Notes: generated by a model not told the origin, from the letters alone. Shown: positions 16,004 to 24,943, counted from the stretch's first letter. The stretch: DNA of 64,000 bases from Sinomonas susongensis (GCF_005877005.1 NZ_SSNH01000009.1:14249-78248); one strand, 5' to 3'. Made by a program: numbers and translations.

Positions 16004-19000
16004 CTACGCGTCTCTCCTGAACCTCAGTGTCACGAGCTGGAACGGCCTCAGCACCATCGCCGCGGAGCTATCGGGGCCGCGCTCAAGGCGGGCAGCGGCC
16101 GCCTCGCCGCTCGCCCACGGACGCTCGAGGAGGTCCACAGAATCGACCGACGCCGCCGGGAATCCCGGAACCACGTTCGCTTCCGCCCGTTCGCCGCGTG
16201 ACTCGTAGAGCCGCACCACGACGTCGCCCGTGCCGTCCTCGGCGAGCTTGACTGCCTCCACCACGACTGCCGCATTGTCGACCGCCACGAGCGGAGCAGC
16301 TGGGCGGGCACCGTTCACGAACCTCGGCTCGAGGTTCGTCCGGTAACCCTCCTCGACCGCATCCGCGATTCCCGCAGCGGGCCGTACGGTCACCGTGAAG
16401 GAGTGCCGGCCCTGGTCCGTCTCCGGGTCCGGGTAGCGCGGGGAGCGCAGCAGCGAGAGCCGCACAAGCGTCGTCGTGCCCCCGTCCGAGCGCACGCTCC
16501 GCGTGACGTCGTGCCCATAGCTCGAGGAGTTGGTGAGCGCGACTCCGAACGATCCCTCGCCGACATGGATCCAGCGGTGGGCGCACGTCTCGAACCGGGC
16601 CCAGTCCCACGAGGTATTGGTTGCGATCGGCCGGAACACGTGGCCGAACTGGATCTCTGAGGCGGATCGTTCCGCCCTGAGGTCGAGCGGGAAGCCGAGC
16701 TTGAGGAGCTTCTCGCGCTCGTGCCAGTCGACGGTGGTCTCGATGCGGAGCGACGGCGAGCCCGGCGCCAGCACGAGGCGCTGGCTGACGCTCGAGCCGC
16801 CGAATTCCCGCCGCACCTCGACCGCCGCCTCACCGTCCGCACCCGCCGACGCGTTGACCGACGATGCTTCCTCAAGCCTTGTGCTGGCCCGCCGGTAGAA
16901 CACGTCGACGTCCCACGCATCCCACTCGTTCGGAGTGTCACGGTGCAGTTCGAGCAGGTTCCCCGCGTGGCCCGGCGATATCGTCTCGCGGCCTCCCCCG
17001 GCCTCGCGCAGCGACACGAGCAGGCCGCGTTCGTCGACTTCCGCCCGTACGAGCCCATTGTCGAGGACCCACGTGCGTCCGTCGGGCGTCGTCTGCTCGC
17101 TCACGTGCGCGCCCCGAGCCGAGGGCGCGACGTCGCCGGCCCCCAGCGCTGGAACGCCCCCGCGGGCGTGCGGCGCAGCGTTGAGCAGGAGGCGAGTCTC
17201 CCCCTCGCCGACGACGGCGCGGGCGGCCTCGGCGATGATGCGCTCAAGCTCGGCCTCGACGGCGGCATAGTTGCGCTCGGCGTCGTGATGGACCCAGGCG
17301 ATGGCGCTTCCCGGCAGGATGTCGTGGAACTGCTGCAGGAGCACCGTCCGCCAGAGCCGCTTGAGTTCGGCAGCGGGATAGGTGGCGCCCGCCCGGACGG
17401 CCGCAGTCGCGCACCAGAGCTCGGCCTCGCGCAGGAGGTGCTCGCACCGGCGGTTGCCCCGTTTCGTCGCCGCCTGGGTCGTGTAGGTCCCACGGTGCTT
17501 CTCGAGGTACATCTCACCGGTCCACACCGGCGCGTCGCTGTACTCGGCCTCCGCTTCCGCGAAGAAGTCGCCGGGGCGCCCGAGCTCGACCCGGGGCGAG
17601 CCCTCGAGGTCCCGCGCGCGGTGCGCGGCCGCGAGCATCTCGCGCGTGGGCCCGCCGCCCCCGTCGCCGTAGCCGAAGGGCACGAGGCCCATGGTCGCGC
17701 GGCCCTTCTCGCGGAAGTTCCGCTCGGCGTACGCGAGCTCCGAGGCCGCGAGGTCCGAGTTGTAGTTGTCGGTCGGCGGGAAGTGCGTGAAGACGCGGCT
17801 CCCGTCGATGCCTTCCCAGTAGAAGCTGTGGTGTGGAATCCGGTTGACCTGGTTCCACGAGGTCTTCTGGGTGAGGAAGTAGCGGGCGCCGGCGGAACGG
17901 ACGATCTGCGGGAGGGAGGCCGAGTAGCCGAAGGAGTCCGGCAGCCAGCACTCCTCGCACTCGACGCCGAACTCCTCGAGGAAGAAGTGCTTGCCCTCGA
18001 CGAACTGCCGCGCCATCGCCTCACCGCCCGGCATGTTGCCGTCGGCCTCGACCCACATGCCCCCGACGGGCACGAAGCGCCCCTCGGCGACCTTCTCCTT
18101 GATGCGTTCGAACAGGTCCGGGTAGAGCTCCTTGATCCATGCGAGCTGCTGGGCGGAGGAGCACGAGAACGTGAACTCGGGATCGGCGTCCATGAGGGAG
18201 ACCACGTTGGAGAAGGTCCGGGCGCACTTGCGCATGGTCTCGCGGACGGGCCAGAGCCAGGCCGAGTCGATGTGGGCGTGCCCAGTCGTCACGAGCCGGA
18301 GCGAGCTCGCGGTGGCCGGGGCAGCGAGCACGCCGGCGAGCGCTTCCCGTCCGGCCGCCGCCGTGCCGGAGACGTCGTCGGGGTCCACGACGTCGCACAT
18401 GCGCTCGAGGGCGCGGAGGATCTCGTACCGCCGCGGACGGTCCATGGGAAGCTCGTGCATGAGCCCGCGGCTGCTGTAGACGTCCTGCACGAGCTCCCAC
18501 ACCTCGTGGTCCCGCTCGGCGAGCACCATCGGCCCGAGGCGGTAGAGGGGCTCGCGGCTCGACGTCTCGAGGTCGCCCTGGGCCGTGGGCACGAAGCCCC
18601 AGTTCAATGCAAGGTCAGGGTTGGCGGCCGCTTCGACGTAGAAGACGACGCGCGAGCCGCCGCCGAGCTCGGCGAGCGGCACGTAGCGGTTGCGCGGGTT
18701 GATGGCCTTGATCGGCGTGGCCTCCGGCGACCATGCGAGCCCCTCGCACTGGAAGCCCGGAACCTGCGGCGAGAAGCCGAGGTCGACGACGGCCTCCACG
18801 TCGAAGCCCTGCCCGCCCCAGTCCTCGGGCACCTCGGCCGAAAGCCGCAGCCAAGTGGTTCCCCACGTCGGCCCCCAGGCATCGCCTTCGGCGGTGGGCC
18901 GGTACGCCTGCTCGAGCGCTTCGTTCACGGAGACAGGCTCACCGGGAGCGTCCCAGCGTTCCGCCCTCAGGGGGAGGCTGCGGCGGTAGACGGCCTGTTC

Positions 19001-19060
19001 GAGCCGGTCGCGGAGAAACCTGTCGATGCGCGCTTCAGTGATGAGCCGATCGTCGTGCAC
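16004..19060 (-). CDS. Alpha-mannosidase, glycoside hydrolase family 38
   Basis: A cytoplasmic GH38 alpha-mannosidase of 1018 residues that removes alpha-linked mannose. The zinc motif GHAHIDSAWLWPVRET is near residue 265. The WLPDSFGYSASLPQ motif gives the catalytic nucleophile Asp, and FTFSCSSAQQLAWIKE is also typical. The C-terminal half is the beta-rich GH38 module. I chose GTG at 19060 (MHDDRLITEARIDRFL, the usual family start) over a TTG 15 codons upstream; a GGAGCGAGAG precedes it. It stands alone; no sugar transporter adjoins. Substrate may be host, fungal or own mannan oligosaccharide. Confidence 0.92.
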   Translation of the reverse strand: MHDDRLITEARIDRFLRDRLEQAVYRRSLPLRAERWDAPGEPVSVNEALEQAYRPTAEGDAWGPTWGTTWLRLSAEVPEDWGGQGFDVEAVVDLGFSPQVPGFQCEGLAWSPEATPIKAINPRNRYVPLAELGGGSRVVFYVEAAANPDLALNWGFVPTAQGDLETSSREPLYRLGPMVLAERDHEVWELVQDVYSSRGLMHELPMDRPRRYEILRALERMCDVVDPDDVSGTAAAGREALAGVLAAPATASSLRLVTTGHAHIDSAWLWPVRETMRKCARTFSNVVSLMDADPEFTFSCSSAQQLAWIKELYPDLFERIKEKVAEGRFVPVGGMWVEADGNMPGGEAMARQFVEGKHFFLEEFGVECEECWLPDSFGYSASLPQIVRSAGARYFLTQKTSWNQVNRIPHHSFYWEGIDGSRVFTHFPPTDNYNSDLAASELAYAERNFREKGRATMGLVPFGYGDGGGGPTREMLAAAHRARDLEGSPRVELGRPGDFFAEAEAEYSDAPVWTGEMYLEKHRGTYTTQAATKRGNRRCEHLLREAELWCATAAVRAGATYPAAELKRLWRTVLLQQFHDILPGSAIAWVHHDAERNYAAVEAELERIIAEAARAVVGEGETRLLLNAAPHARGGVPALGAGDVAPSARGAHVSEQTTPDGRTWVLDNGLVRAEVDERGLLVSLREAGGGRETISPGHAGNLLELHRDTPNEWDAWDVDVFYRRASTRLEEASSVNASAGADGEAAVEVRREFGGSSVSQRLVLAPGSPSLRIETTVDWHEREKLLKLGFPLDLRAERSASEIQFGHVFRPIATNTSWDWARFETCAHRWIHVGEGSFGVALTNSSSYGHDVTRSVRSDGGTTTLVRLSLLRSPRYPDPETDQGRHSFTVTVRPAAGIADAVEEGYRTNLEPRFVNGARPAAPLVAVDNAAVVVEAVKLAEDGTGDVVVRLYESRGERAEANVVPGFPAASVDSVDLLERPWASGEAAAARLERGPDSSAAMVLRPFQLVTLRFRRDA

Positions 19061-19167
19061 GTGCGCTCTCGCTCCAATCGATGGAGTAACGGACCCCTTT
19101 TCCAACCTACTCGACCGTAGTCAGGAGTGGAAGCGCCCGCCGTCGGCCGTGGGCGGAGAACCAGGGG

Positions 19168-20022
19168 TCAGGAGAGCAGCCGCTCGTGCCCTGCGTAGAC
19201 GTTGAACCCGGTGCCCCGGCTGAACCCGATGAGGGTCACGCCGGACTCCTCGGCGAGCTCGACGGCGAGCGAAGAGGGCGCGCTCACCGCCGCGAGCACG
19301 GGGATTCCCGCCATGGCGGCCTTCTGCACGAGTTCGAAGGAAGCGCGGCCCGAGACCTGCAGCACGGTGCCCGCGAGCGGGAGGCTGCCCGAGCGCAGCC
19401 CCCAGCCGACGACCTTGTCCACGGCGTTGTGCCGCCCGACGTCCTCCCGGAGGCACAGCAGCTCGGCGGAGGTCCCGCCGTCGTCCACCCGGAACAGCCC
19501 CGCCGCGTGCACGCCGCCGGTCTTCTCGAAGAGGGCCTGGGCTTCACGGAGCCGGGCCGGGAGCCCCGCGACGAGCTCGGGGAGGAGGCGCACGCCGTCG
19601 TCCGCGGGGCTGTGGTGCCCCGCGCGCCGGACGGACTCGATCGAATCCGTCCCGCAGATCCCGCACGAGCTCGACGTGTAGACGGCACGTCCCTTCTCCG
19701 GCATGGGGACGTCCGGGCGCAGTTGGGCCTGCACGACGTTGAACGTCTGGCGGCCCTCCTCGTCCTCGCCGCCGCAGAAGCGCTCGGCGATGATCTGCCC
19801 CGGCTCCCAGACGACACCCTCCGAGACGAGGAAGCCTGCCACAAGGTCGAAGTCGTCCCCGGGAGTGCGCATCGTGACGCTGTACGAGAGGCTCCCGGAA
19901 GGCGCCGCGAGGCGGATCTCGAGTGGCTCCTCGACGGCGAGCACGTCCTCCTTGTCCCGCACCGGGTACTCGCTGTCGAGGACGAACTTGCGCACGCGGC
20001 GCCGCTGGCTCAGCCGGCCCAT
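19168..20022 (-). CDS. fdhD: Formate dehydrogenase accessory sulfurtransferase FdhD
   Basis: FdhD passes sulfur from cysteine desulfurase to the bis-MGD molybdenum cofactor of formate dehydrogenase. The 284-residue protein carries the essential SSCGICG motif (two Cys in CxxC) about residue 118, EEPLEIRL near the start and the later CLREDVGRHNAVDKVVG motif. Start ATG at 20022. It lies 82 bases downstream of moeA on the same strand, consistent with a Mo-cofactor unit serving a formate dehydrogenase encoded outside this window. Confidence 0.95.
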   Translation of the reverse strand: MGRLSQRRRVRKFVLDSEYPVRDKEDVLAVEEPLEIRLAAPSGSLSYSVTMRTPGDDFDLVAGFLVSEGVVWEPGQIIAERFCGGEDEEGRQTFNVVQAQLRPDVPMPEKGRAVYTSSSCGICGTDSIESVRRAGHHSPADDGVRLLPELVAGLPARLREAQALFEKTGGVHAAGLFRVDDGGTSAELLCLREDVGRHNAVDKVVGWGLRSGSLPLAGTVLQVSGRASFELVQKAAMAGIPVLAAVSAPSSLAVELAEESGVTLIGFSRGTGFNVYAGHERLLS

Positions 20023-20104
20023 GGGAATCCTTCCGTCGATGCTCGTGGGACCATCCTGCCCCTCTCGGCTCCTGAAGGCGAGGCGGGCCGCGCTCGGGGC
20101 GGCC

Positions 20105-21442
20105 TCACGCGTCGAGCCCGCTCCAGTCGACGGGTTCCTTCGACGTGACGCTGCGTCGCTTCGGCTTCGGTACTGCCAGCGTGGCGGGTTCCGCGAGCGG
20201 CCGCCCCCACGGGAGAGGCAGCGCCTGCACGGGTTCGCCGAGCTGGACGCCGTGCGGCGGGATCACCATGACGCCGTCGGCGCGCGCGAGCCCGCGGAGC
20301 ATGCCCGCCCCGCTCGCTCCTGCGGGCGAGGCCATGCCGTACATGCGCCGGAACGGGACGAGGCGGGTCCGTCTGAGCTCGGGCTCGAAGACCGTTCCGG
20401 ACGGCAGTTCCACGGCCCCAAGCGGCTCGCGCCCCGCGAGGGAAGCGAGGAGCGGCTCCCCCACGGCCAGGAATCCCATGACGGCTGCGAGCGGGTTGCC
20501 CGGGAGCCCCACGAAGAACCGGCCGTCGGGCAGTTCCGCCAGGACGGTGGGGTGCCCTGGCCGCATCGAGATGCCGTCCACGAGCAGGCGTCCGCCGAGT
20601 CGGGCCACGACGTCCCGCAGGTGATCGGACTCGCCTTTCCCTGTGCCACCCGTGGTGATGACGACGTCCGCCGGGCCCAGGGGGCCGGCCCCCGGCGCTG
20701 CCGGACCGCCAGCATCGTCGTCGGCAAGCGCGGCGTGCCACTCCTCTGCGCCGTCGCCGATCTTGCGCTGGCCCACGAGGACGCCGCCGTGGGCGGCGAC
20801 GAGCGGCGGGATGAGGAAGCTGAAGACGTCGCGGACGCGGCCCGGCGCGGGGACCCCGGACTCGACCACCTCGGAACCCGTCCGGACGATCCGCACGAGC
20901 GGCCGCCCCTCCACTGGGAGCTCGTCGTACCCAGCAAGCGCCGCAAGCGCGAGCTGGGCCGGGCCGAGCTCGGTCCCGGCCGCCAGCAGCACGTCGCCAG
21001 GCTGCGCCTCCTCCCCCGCCGGGCGGATGTCGGCCCCGCCGGACGGCGCCCCGGGCGGGGCGGCGGGGCTGAGGCGCAGGTGTGGGAGGCCCTCCTCGTC
21101 GGGCGCGATCTCACCGTGTTCGCGGCGCAGGACGGCGCGGGTCCCCGGCGGCAGGACACCACCGGTCACGATGGGGCTCGCCTGGTGCGCGGCAAGGGGC
21201 TCCCCACGCTCGGCGAGGATCCACGGGCCGCTCCCGCTCACGGCCCAGCCGTCCATGGCCGACGACGCGTAGTGCGGCATCGGGGTGAGCGCGGTGAGGT
21301 CCTTGGCGAGGGCGCGGCCCGCGCACACGGAAAGCGGGGCTTCGACGGGCGGGATGGGAGAGCCCGCGGCCGCCGCCGCCGCGCGGGCCTCCGACCACGA
21401 GTGGTGCAGGGAGTGCGCGGCGCCCGCGGCGCCGTCGGTCAT
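20105..21442 (-). CDS. moeA: Molybdopterin molybdenumtransferase MoeA
   Basis: MoeA inserts molybdate into adenylylated molybdopterin. The 445-residue protein shows the PHYASSAMDGWAV motif near residue 60, RIVRTGSEVV, the nucleotide-binding ITTGGTGKGESDHL region and GLPGNPLAAVMGF. The ATG at 21442 overlaps the mobA stop as ATGA, so translation is coupled. The longer frame upstream is shadow of mobA. Middle of a mobA-moeA-fdhD group. Some loops are rich in Gly/Ala/Pro compared with E. coli MoeA. Confidence 0.94.
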   Translation of the reverse strand: MTDGAAGAAHSLHHSWSEARAAAAAAGSPIPPVEAPLSVCAGRALAKDLTALTPMPHYASSAMDGWAVSGSGPWILAERGEPLAAHQASPIVTGGVLPPGTRAVLRREHGEIAPDEEGLPHLRLSPAAPPGAPSGGADIRPAGEEAQPGDVLLAAGTELGPAQLALAALAGYDELPVEGRPLVRIVRTGSEVVESGVPAPGRVRDVFSFLIPPLVAAHGGVLVGQRKIGDGAEEWHAALADDDAGGPAAPGAGPLGPADVVITTGGTGKGESDHLRDVVARLGGRLLVDGISMRPGHPTVLAELPDGRFFVGLPGNPLAAVMGFLAVGEPLLASLAGREPLGAVELPSGTVFEPELRRTRLVPFRRMYGMASPAGASGAGMLRGLARADGVMVIPPHGVQLGEPVQALPLPWGRPLAEPATLAVPKPKRRSVTSKEPVDWSGLDA

Positions 21443-22416
21443 TCCCCGGACCCGGACCGTTCGGCCCGCGACTTCAGGGTCTTGCGCGCGAGGTCGATGG
21501 CCGATTCCATGGCGGTCTTCTCCCCGGCCTGGCCGCTGCCTGCGGCGAACCCGGCCGCGTAGGCCGCGATGAAGGTCGTGAGCGGTGCGGCGGGGCGCAC
21601 GACTCCGTGGGCCGCCACTCCCGCGAGACCGAGCACGGCGTCGATGTCGACTTCGAGCCCATCGAGCTCGAAGGCCTCGACCAGCTCGGCGCACCATGCC
21701 CGCAGGATCTCGTCGTTGTCCGTCTCGGGCATCTCGGGCTCCTCGAACTCGCTCTGCGCGCCCGGTCCGTCCGGGCGGCGGATGCCCCAACGCTCCGCGG
21801 AGGACCACGTGTCGACATCGTCGGCGAGGCCGGGCGTCAGGCGCAGGGGCTGCACCGACAGCCTAGCAATGAGATCCCGCAGTGGACGGTCGGCGAGGCC
21901 GCCGCCGTCGGCCAGCGCGGCGAGGGCCTGCTCGAGGGGTCCCGAGCGGTAGACGCTGAGCAGCGGCTGCTGCCGGCCGGCGTCGTCCTCGCCGAGCACG
22001 ACGTCGGCAGCCGGCTCGCGCGCGCAGGCCTCGAGGAGCGGCGCGAGCGCCTCGTCCGCAAGCGGGAGGTCGGCCGCCAGGACGGCAACCCACGGCGCTG
22101 CCTCCTCTCCGCCCCCGTCCTCGTGTGAGGCCGTGAGCGCGGCGACCCCAGCGCCGAGGGCGGCCACCGGCCCAGCGAACCGCGGCGACTCGCGCGCCCA
22201 GCTGAGAGGAGGGGCCGTCCCTGCTCGGGAGCCGACGCGCTGGCGCGGGCCGACGACGACGACCCGGCGGGCATCGCCCACCGCGGCGAGGGCGCGCTCA
22301 AGGAGCGTGACGCCCTCGTACACGAGCTGCGGCTTGGGGTAGCCCCCGAGTCGTGAGGCCCGTCCTCCGGCCAGGATGACGGCGTCGAAGGCAGGAACCG
22401 CCTGGGGCGTGCTCAG
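21439..22416 (-). CDS. mobA: Molybdenum cofactor guanylyltransferase fused to DUF6457
   Basis: Residues 8-205 are a MobA-type nucleotidyltransferase that makes the guanine dinucleotide form of Mo cofactor: AVILAGGRASRLGGYPKP, then VLAADLPLA. Residues 228-325 (MPETDNDEILRAWCAELVEAFEL onward) match the small DUF6457 domain that usually stands alone next to mo-cofactor genes. No ATG, GTG or TTG lies between the preceding gene and the first conserved strand; the best start is CTG at 22416, overlapping the HNH stop as CTGA and 8 bases behind GGAG. If so, this is a rare CTG start. It is coupled to moeA by ATGA. Confidence 0.85.
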   Translation of the reverse strand: MSTPQAVPAFDAVILAGGRASRLGGYPKPQLVYEGVTLLERALAAVGDARRVVVVGPRQRVGSRAGTAPPLSWARESPRFAGPVAALGAGVAALTASHEDGGGEEAAPWVAVLAADLPLADEALAPLLEACAREPAADVVLGEDDAGRQQPLLSVYRSGPLEQALAALADGGGLADRPLRDLIARLSVQPLRLTPGLADDVDTWSSAERWGIRRPDGPGAQSEFEEPEMPETDNDEILRAWCAELVEAFELDGLEVDIDAVLGLAGVAAHGVVRPAAPLTTFIAAYAAGFAAGSGQAGEKTAMESAIDLARKTLKSRAERSGSGE

Positions 22417-22913
22417 GCCGCCGACTCCGGGAGGAGGAAGGGGCTCCACTGGGCCACCGGCTTCTCGAGCTCCTTGATCTGCCAGACGGTGCCGACCGGT
22501 GCCTGGGGAATGAAGCGGAGCTTCCACCCCATCTCGCCGGGAGTGTGGTCTCCCTTGACGTTGTTGCACCGCAGGCAGCAGGCGACCAGGTTCTCCCACG
22601 TGTCCTTGCCGCCACGCGACCTGGGCAGCACATGGTCGATGGTGTGCGCCGTCTTGCCGCAGTACGCGCACAGGTGCCCGTCCCTGCGCAGGACCCCGCG
22701 TCTGCTGACCGTCGCGGTGTGCGTTCTCCGGGGTCTGATGTAGCGGTTGAGCAGGATCACCGACGGGCGTCCGAGCACATCGCGTGGACCGACGACTGGC
22801 TCGCCGTCCTCCGCCACGATGCTCGCCTTTCCGGCGAGGACAAGCACGAGCGCTCGGCGGAAGCTGACCACCGCCAGCGGTTCGTAACCGGCATTCAGGA
22901 CGAGTGTGCGCAT
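22413..22913 (-). CDS. HNH endonuclease
   Basis: A 166-residue HNH nuclease of the common actinobacterial type. The zinc-binding CAYCG...C-LRC pair of CxxC motifs frames the HNH core TIDHVLPRSRGGKDTWENLVACCLRCNNVKGD. The N-terminal part (MRTLVLNAGYEPLAVVSFRRA) is conserved in this family. The ATG at 22913 follows GAAGAGGA; an upstream in-frame ATG at 23048 lacks a site. Its role is not known (repair, restriction or a domestic mobile nuclease). Downstream mobA overlaps its stop. Confidence 0.9.
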   Translation of the reverse strand: MRTLVLNAGYEPLAVVSFRRALVLVLAGKASIVAEDGEPVVGPRDVLGRPSVILLNRYIRPRRTHTATVSRRGVLRRDGHLCAYCGKTAHTIDHVLPRSRGGKDTWENLVACCLRCNNVKGDHTPGEMGWKLRFIPQAPVGTVWQIKELEKPVAQWSPFLLPESAA

Positions 22914-23178
22914 GCTGCGTTCCTCTTCACGGCCGCACCCGATCAGGGGCACAGGGCCGGCTGCCCTGTGCATGGTCGGGCTGATCGACTCTCTTAGAGT
23001 ACTGAACGAATTTGCAGTTGTACGAACTGGCGTCGTCTTGGGGTGCAAGCTGTATCCGACTGTTCACTCTCGTGACACCTCGCGGGGGCACTCGGGACGA
23101 GCCGCGACATCGGCCGGCGGGAACGCACAACGGCGCCCCTCCGTCAGGAGGAGCGCCGTTCGAGCGGAAGGTCCGGGA
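22914..23178. other. Intergenic region between HNH gene and NlpC/P60 gene
   Basis: 265 bases without a gene. It contains the NlpC/P60 terminator hairpin (23129-23160) and, nearer 22914-23060, a more AT-rich stretch that probably carries the HNH promoter on the minus strand. Confidence 0.6.
23129..23160 (-). terminator. Terminator of the NlpC/P60 gene
   Basis: AACGGCGC (23129-23136) pairs with GCGCCGTT (23153-23160), extended by CTCC/GGAG with a GTCA loop. It starts 18 bases past the NlpC/P60 stop. No U-tract. Confidence 0.75.
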
Positions 23179-23967
23179 TCAGCGGTCGACGTGGATGAAG
23201 ACCGGGCCGGAGCCGACGTTCACGCTGTAGAGGACGGTGTTGTCGCCGTCCCAGCCGCCGTGCACAGCCATGCCGTTGCCGACGTAGACAGCGATGTGGG
23301 CCATGCCCATGCCGCCGTTCTGGTAGTACACGAGGTCGCCGGGCTGGGCCGCACCGGCGCTCACGATGTGGCCGAGGGACATGTAGTCAGCCGGCCAGCC
23401 GTGGAAGTAGATGCCGACAGCGGCAAGCGCGTTCGTCACGAGCATCGTGCAGTCCTGGTGGACGCCGAGCTGGGCGTACGCGGCAGCAGCGATCGCGGCA
23501 CCCTTCCCGCTCGAGGACGCGGCGGGAGCCGTCTGGACGGCGGCCGTCGCGGTTGCGGTGGTGGCGGCCGCAGGCGCGGGGGTGGTGTCCGCAGCCTGCG
23601 TGATGGTCGTTGCAGCCTGCTGCACCGCGGGGGCGGGCGTCGGGTCCGCGACAGGAGCCGGGGCCGGAGCGGCCTCGGAACCGACAGCGGGACGCTCGAA
23701 GCTCACCTGAGCACCAGCATCGGCGGCGACGTGGGCGTCGACGGCAGTCTGAACCTGGAGGGCGGTCGGCGCGGAGGCCTCACGCTGAGTGGGGAGCTCG
23801 GCGGCGTTGGCGGCAACGCCGCTGGTCAGGACGAGGCCCGAGGCGGCAGCGATCACAGCAGCCTGGCGGCCCATGCCGCCGGCGTTCTCCGTCATAGCCT
23901 TCGCGATGATGGCGATGGACGAGGTGTTCTCGGCCCGGTGCCGAGCGATTCCAGCACGAGTGGACAT
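23179..23967 (-). CDS. Secreted NlpC/P60 (C40) peptidoglycan hydrolase
   Basis: A 262-residue exported cell-wall endopeptidase cutting peptide stems. The signal region runs through residues 1-57 with core GRQAAVIAAASGLVLTSGVAANA. A long Ala/Pro/Thr linker follows (60-150). The C-terminal catalytic domain has the Cys in GVHQDCTMLV, the His in MGMAHIAVYVG and the PGDLVYY motif. ATG at 23967 (MSTRAGIARHRA). It is the second ORF behind a c-di-AMP riboswitch, 103 bases after a 98-residue ORF. A hairpin (CGGCCGT-TGGGG-ACGGCCG) lies in that gap. Confidence 0.93.
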   Translation of the reverse strand: MSTRAGIARHRAENTSSIAIIAKAMTENAGGMGRQAAVIAAASGLVLTSGVAANAAELPTQREASAPTALQVQTAVDAHVAADAGAQVSFERPAVGSEAAPAPAPVADPTPAPAVQQAATTITQAADTTPAPAAATTATATAAVQTAPAASSSGKGAAIAAAAYAQLGVHQDCTMLVTNALAAVGIYFHGWPADYMSLGHIVSAGAAQPGDLVYYQNGGMGMAHIAVYVGNGMAVHGGWDGDNTVLYSVNVGSGPVFIHVDR

Positions 23968-24070
23968 CTGGGGCGTTTCTCTCTTTCGTCGCCCGCGTGC
24001 CGTTGGGGGTCTGGCACACGGATGGGGTCGCGGCCGTTGGGGACGGCCGTGAACCCTCACGGTCAGGGGG

Positions 24071-24367
24071 TCAGCGGAACGTATAGAAACCGGAACCAGC
24101 GGCTTGCGGATGCAGGCCGGAAACCGACTTCTTTGACGCGACGACGCCCGCGGTACGGGCGCTGTCGACGTCGGAGAGGACCGAGGCTTTGCGCTGCAGC
24201 TTGTTTGACACGGGCGAGCCCGTGGCAATGGTCAAGCGTGCCGCAGCGGCGACGGCCGTACGACCGACGATGCCTGCGTCGCCAGGGGTGGCCGGAGCGA
24301 CAGCCGCGGTGCGGCTGCTGCGGACCGGCGTGGCCCGACGACGCGCAATGACGTTGCGTGACGACAC
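24071..24367 (-). CDS. 98-residue protein resembling the NlpC/P60 N-terminus
   Basis: A basic, Ala/Ser/Thr-rich 98-residue ORF directly after the c-di-AMP riboswitch. GTG at 24367 is 8 bases behind GGGAGAGG, so translation is credible. Its start (MSSRNVIARRRA...) and a later GRTAVAAAARLTIATGSPVSN align by eye with MSTRAGIARHRA... and GRQAAVIAAASGLVLTSGVAANA of the downstream NlpC/P60 protein. It ends in YTFR without a catalytic domain. It could be a truncated duplicate, a leader peptide or a small secreted protein. No annotated family is known to me. Confidence 0.65.
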   Translation of the reverse strand: MSSRNVIARRRATPVRSSRTAAVAPATPGDAGIVGRTAVAAAARLTIATGSPVSNKLQRKASVLSDVDSARTAGVVASKKSVSGLHPQAAGSGFYTFR

Positions 24368-24374
24368 AGAGGTA

Positions 24375-24550
24375 GCCTCTCCCAATGCCTGCGAGGTGAG
24401 CTGTCGGGTTCGGACTGGAAGTATCCGGCCTCCCGGTGCAAGCACCGGGCTGCTTTACCCCAAGGACCTCCGTGAGGAGGCCCGAAATTGGTTCCCCCGC
24501 CCCTGCCATACGGTTGTGCGAACGGATTCCGGCCAGCGGCAGAGCTAGGC
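24375..24550 (-). promoter_or_regulatory. c-di-AMP riboswitch (ydaO-yuaA type)
   Basis: On the minus strand the conserved ydaO blocks appear in order: CCGTTCGCACAACCG, GGGGGAACCAAT, CCTTGGGGTAAA, a variable hairpin, CAGTCCGAACCCGACAGCT, CACCTCGCAGGCATTGG. In actinobacteria this class commonly lies upstream of wall hydrolases and turns them down when c-di-AMP is high. The boundaries are approximate. AGAGG-CTA-CCTCT right after it can pair across the ribosome site of the 98-residue ORF, so control could act at translation. Confidence 0.9.
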
Positions 24551-24943
24551 AATCTGACCGGATGTTCCATCTTGGTTGGAGTTGGAACAGGAATGAGCGT
24601 AGCCGACTTCGCACGGAAAGTCACATTAGGATCACAGCAAGATCTCAGATGATCACGGCTGGGGCTCGCCCGAGGCCCGAAAAGGGCTGAGAACAGGGAG
24701 TTTTGGCCGATTTGAGCCGTGATCTCCCACTTTCGGCCTTCGTGGTGGCCCCGTGTCGTTCATCACTGGGAGGGGTGGTCGTGATCTCCCCGTAACCTTT
24801 ACTGAGACATCGCTCGCGGCTAACCCGACGGTGATTGTCCAAGAACTGGATTTTCTCGTCTCGGCGTGTTCGAACGTGTGAGGTCTTCCGGAGCAGCTAA
24901 GGTGCCCACACGCACCCTCCTTGGCCGTCAAGCCAAGAGCACG
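24551..24943. other. Long intergenic region with four GTGATC sites
   Basis: About 390 bases between the riboswitch and the end of ideR, without a supported gene, and distinctly lower in GC than its surroundings. It must hold the riboswitch promoter. GTGATC occurs at 24719 and 24781 (plus) and 24630 and 24651 (minus, as GATCAC). The two plus copies share CGTGATCTCCC. A regulator-binding cluster is possible. Confidence 0.55.

Noticed and set aside
16721-19120. 799-residue ORF opposite the alpha-mannosidase
   Set aside because: Same reason: it mirrors the GH38 codons and has low-complexity content only.
22416-22671. Upstream ATG (22671) as mobA start
   Set aside because: The added 85 residues are the HNH gene read in another frame, Arg- and His-rich without homology.
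24555-24624. Longer start for the riboswitch-led ORF
   Set aside because: Frames reaching to 24614 or 24624 run through the riboswitch itself, whose conserved bases are explained by RNA structure.
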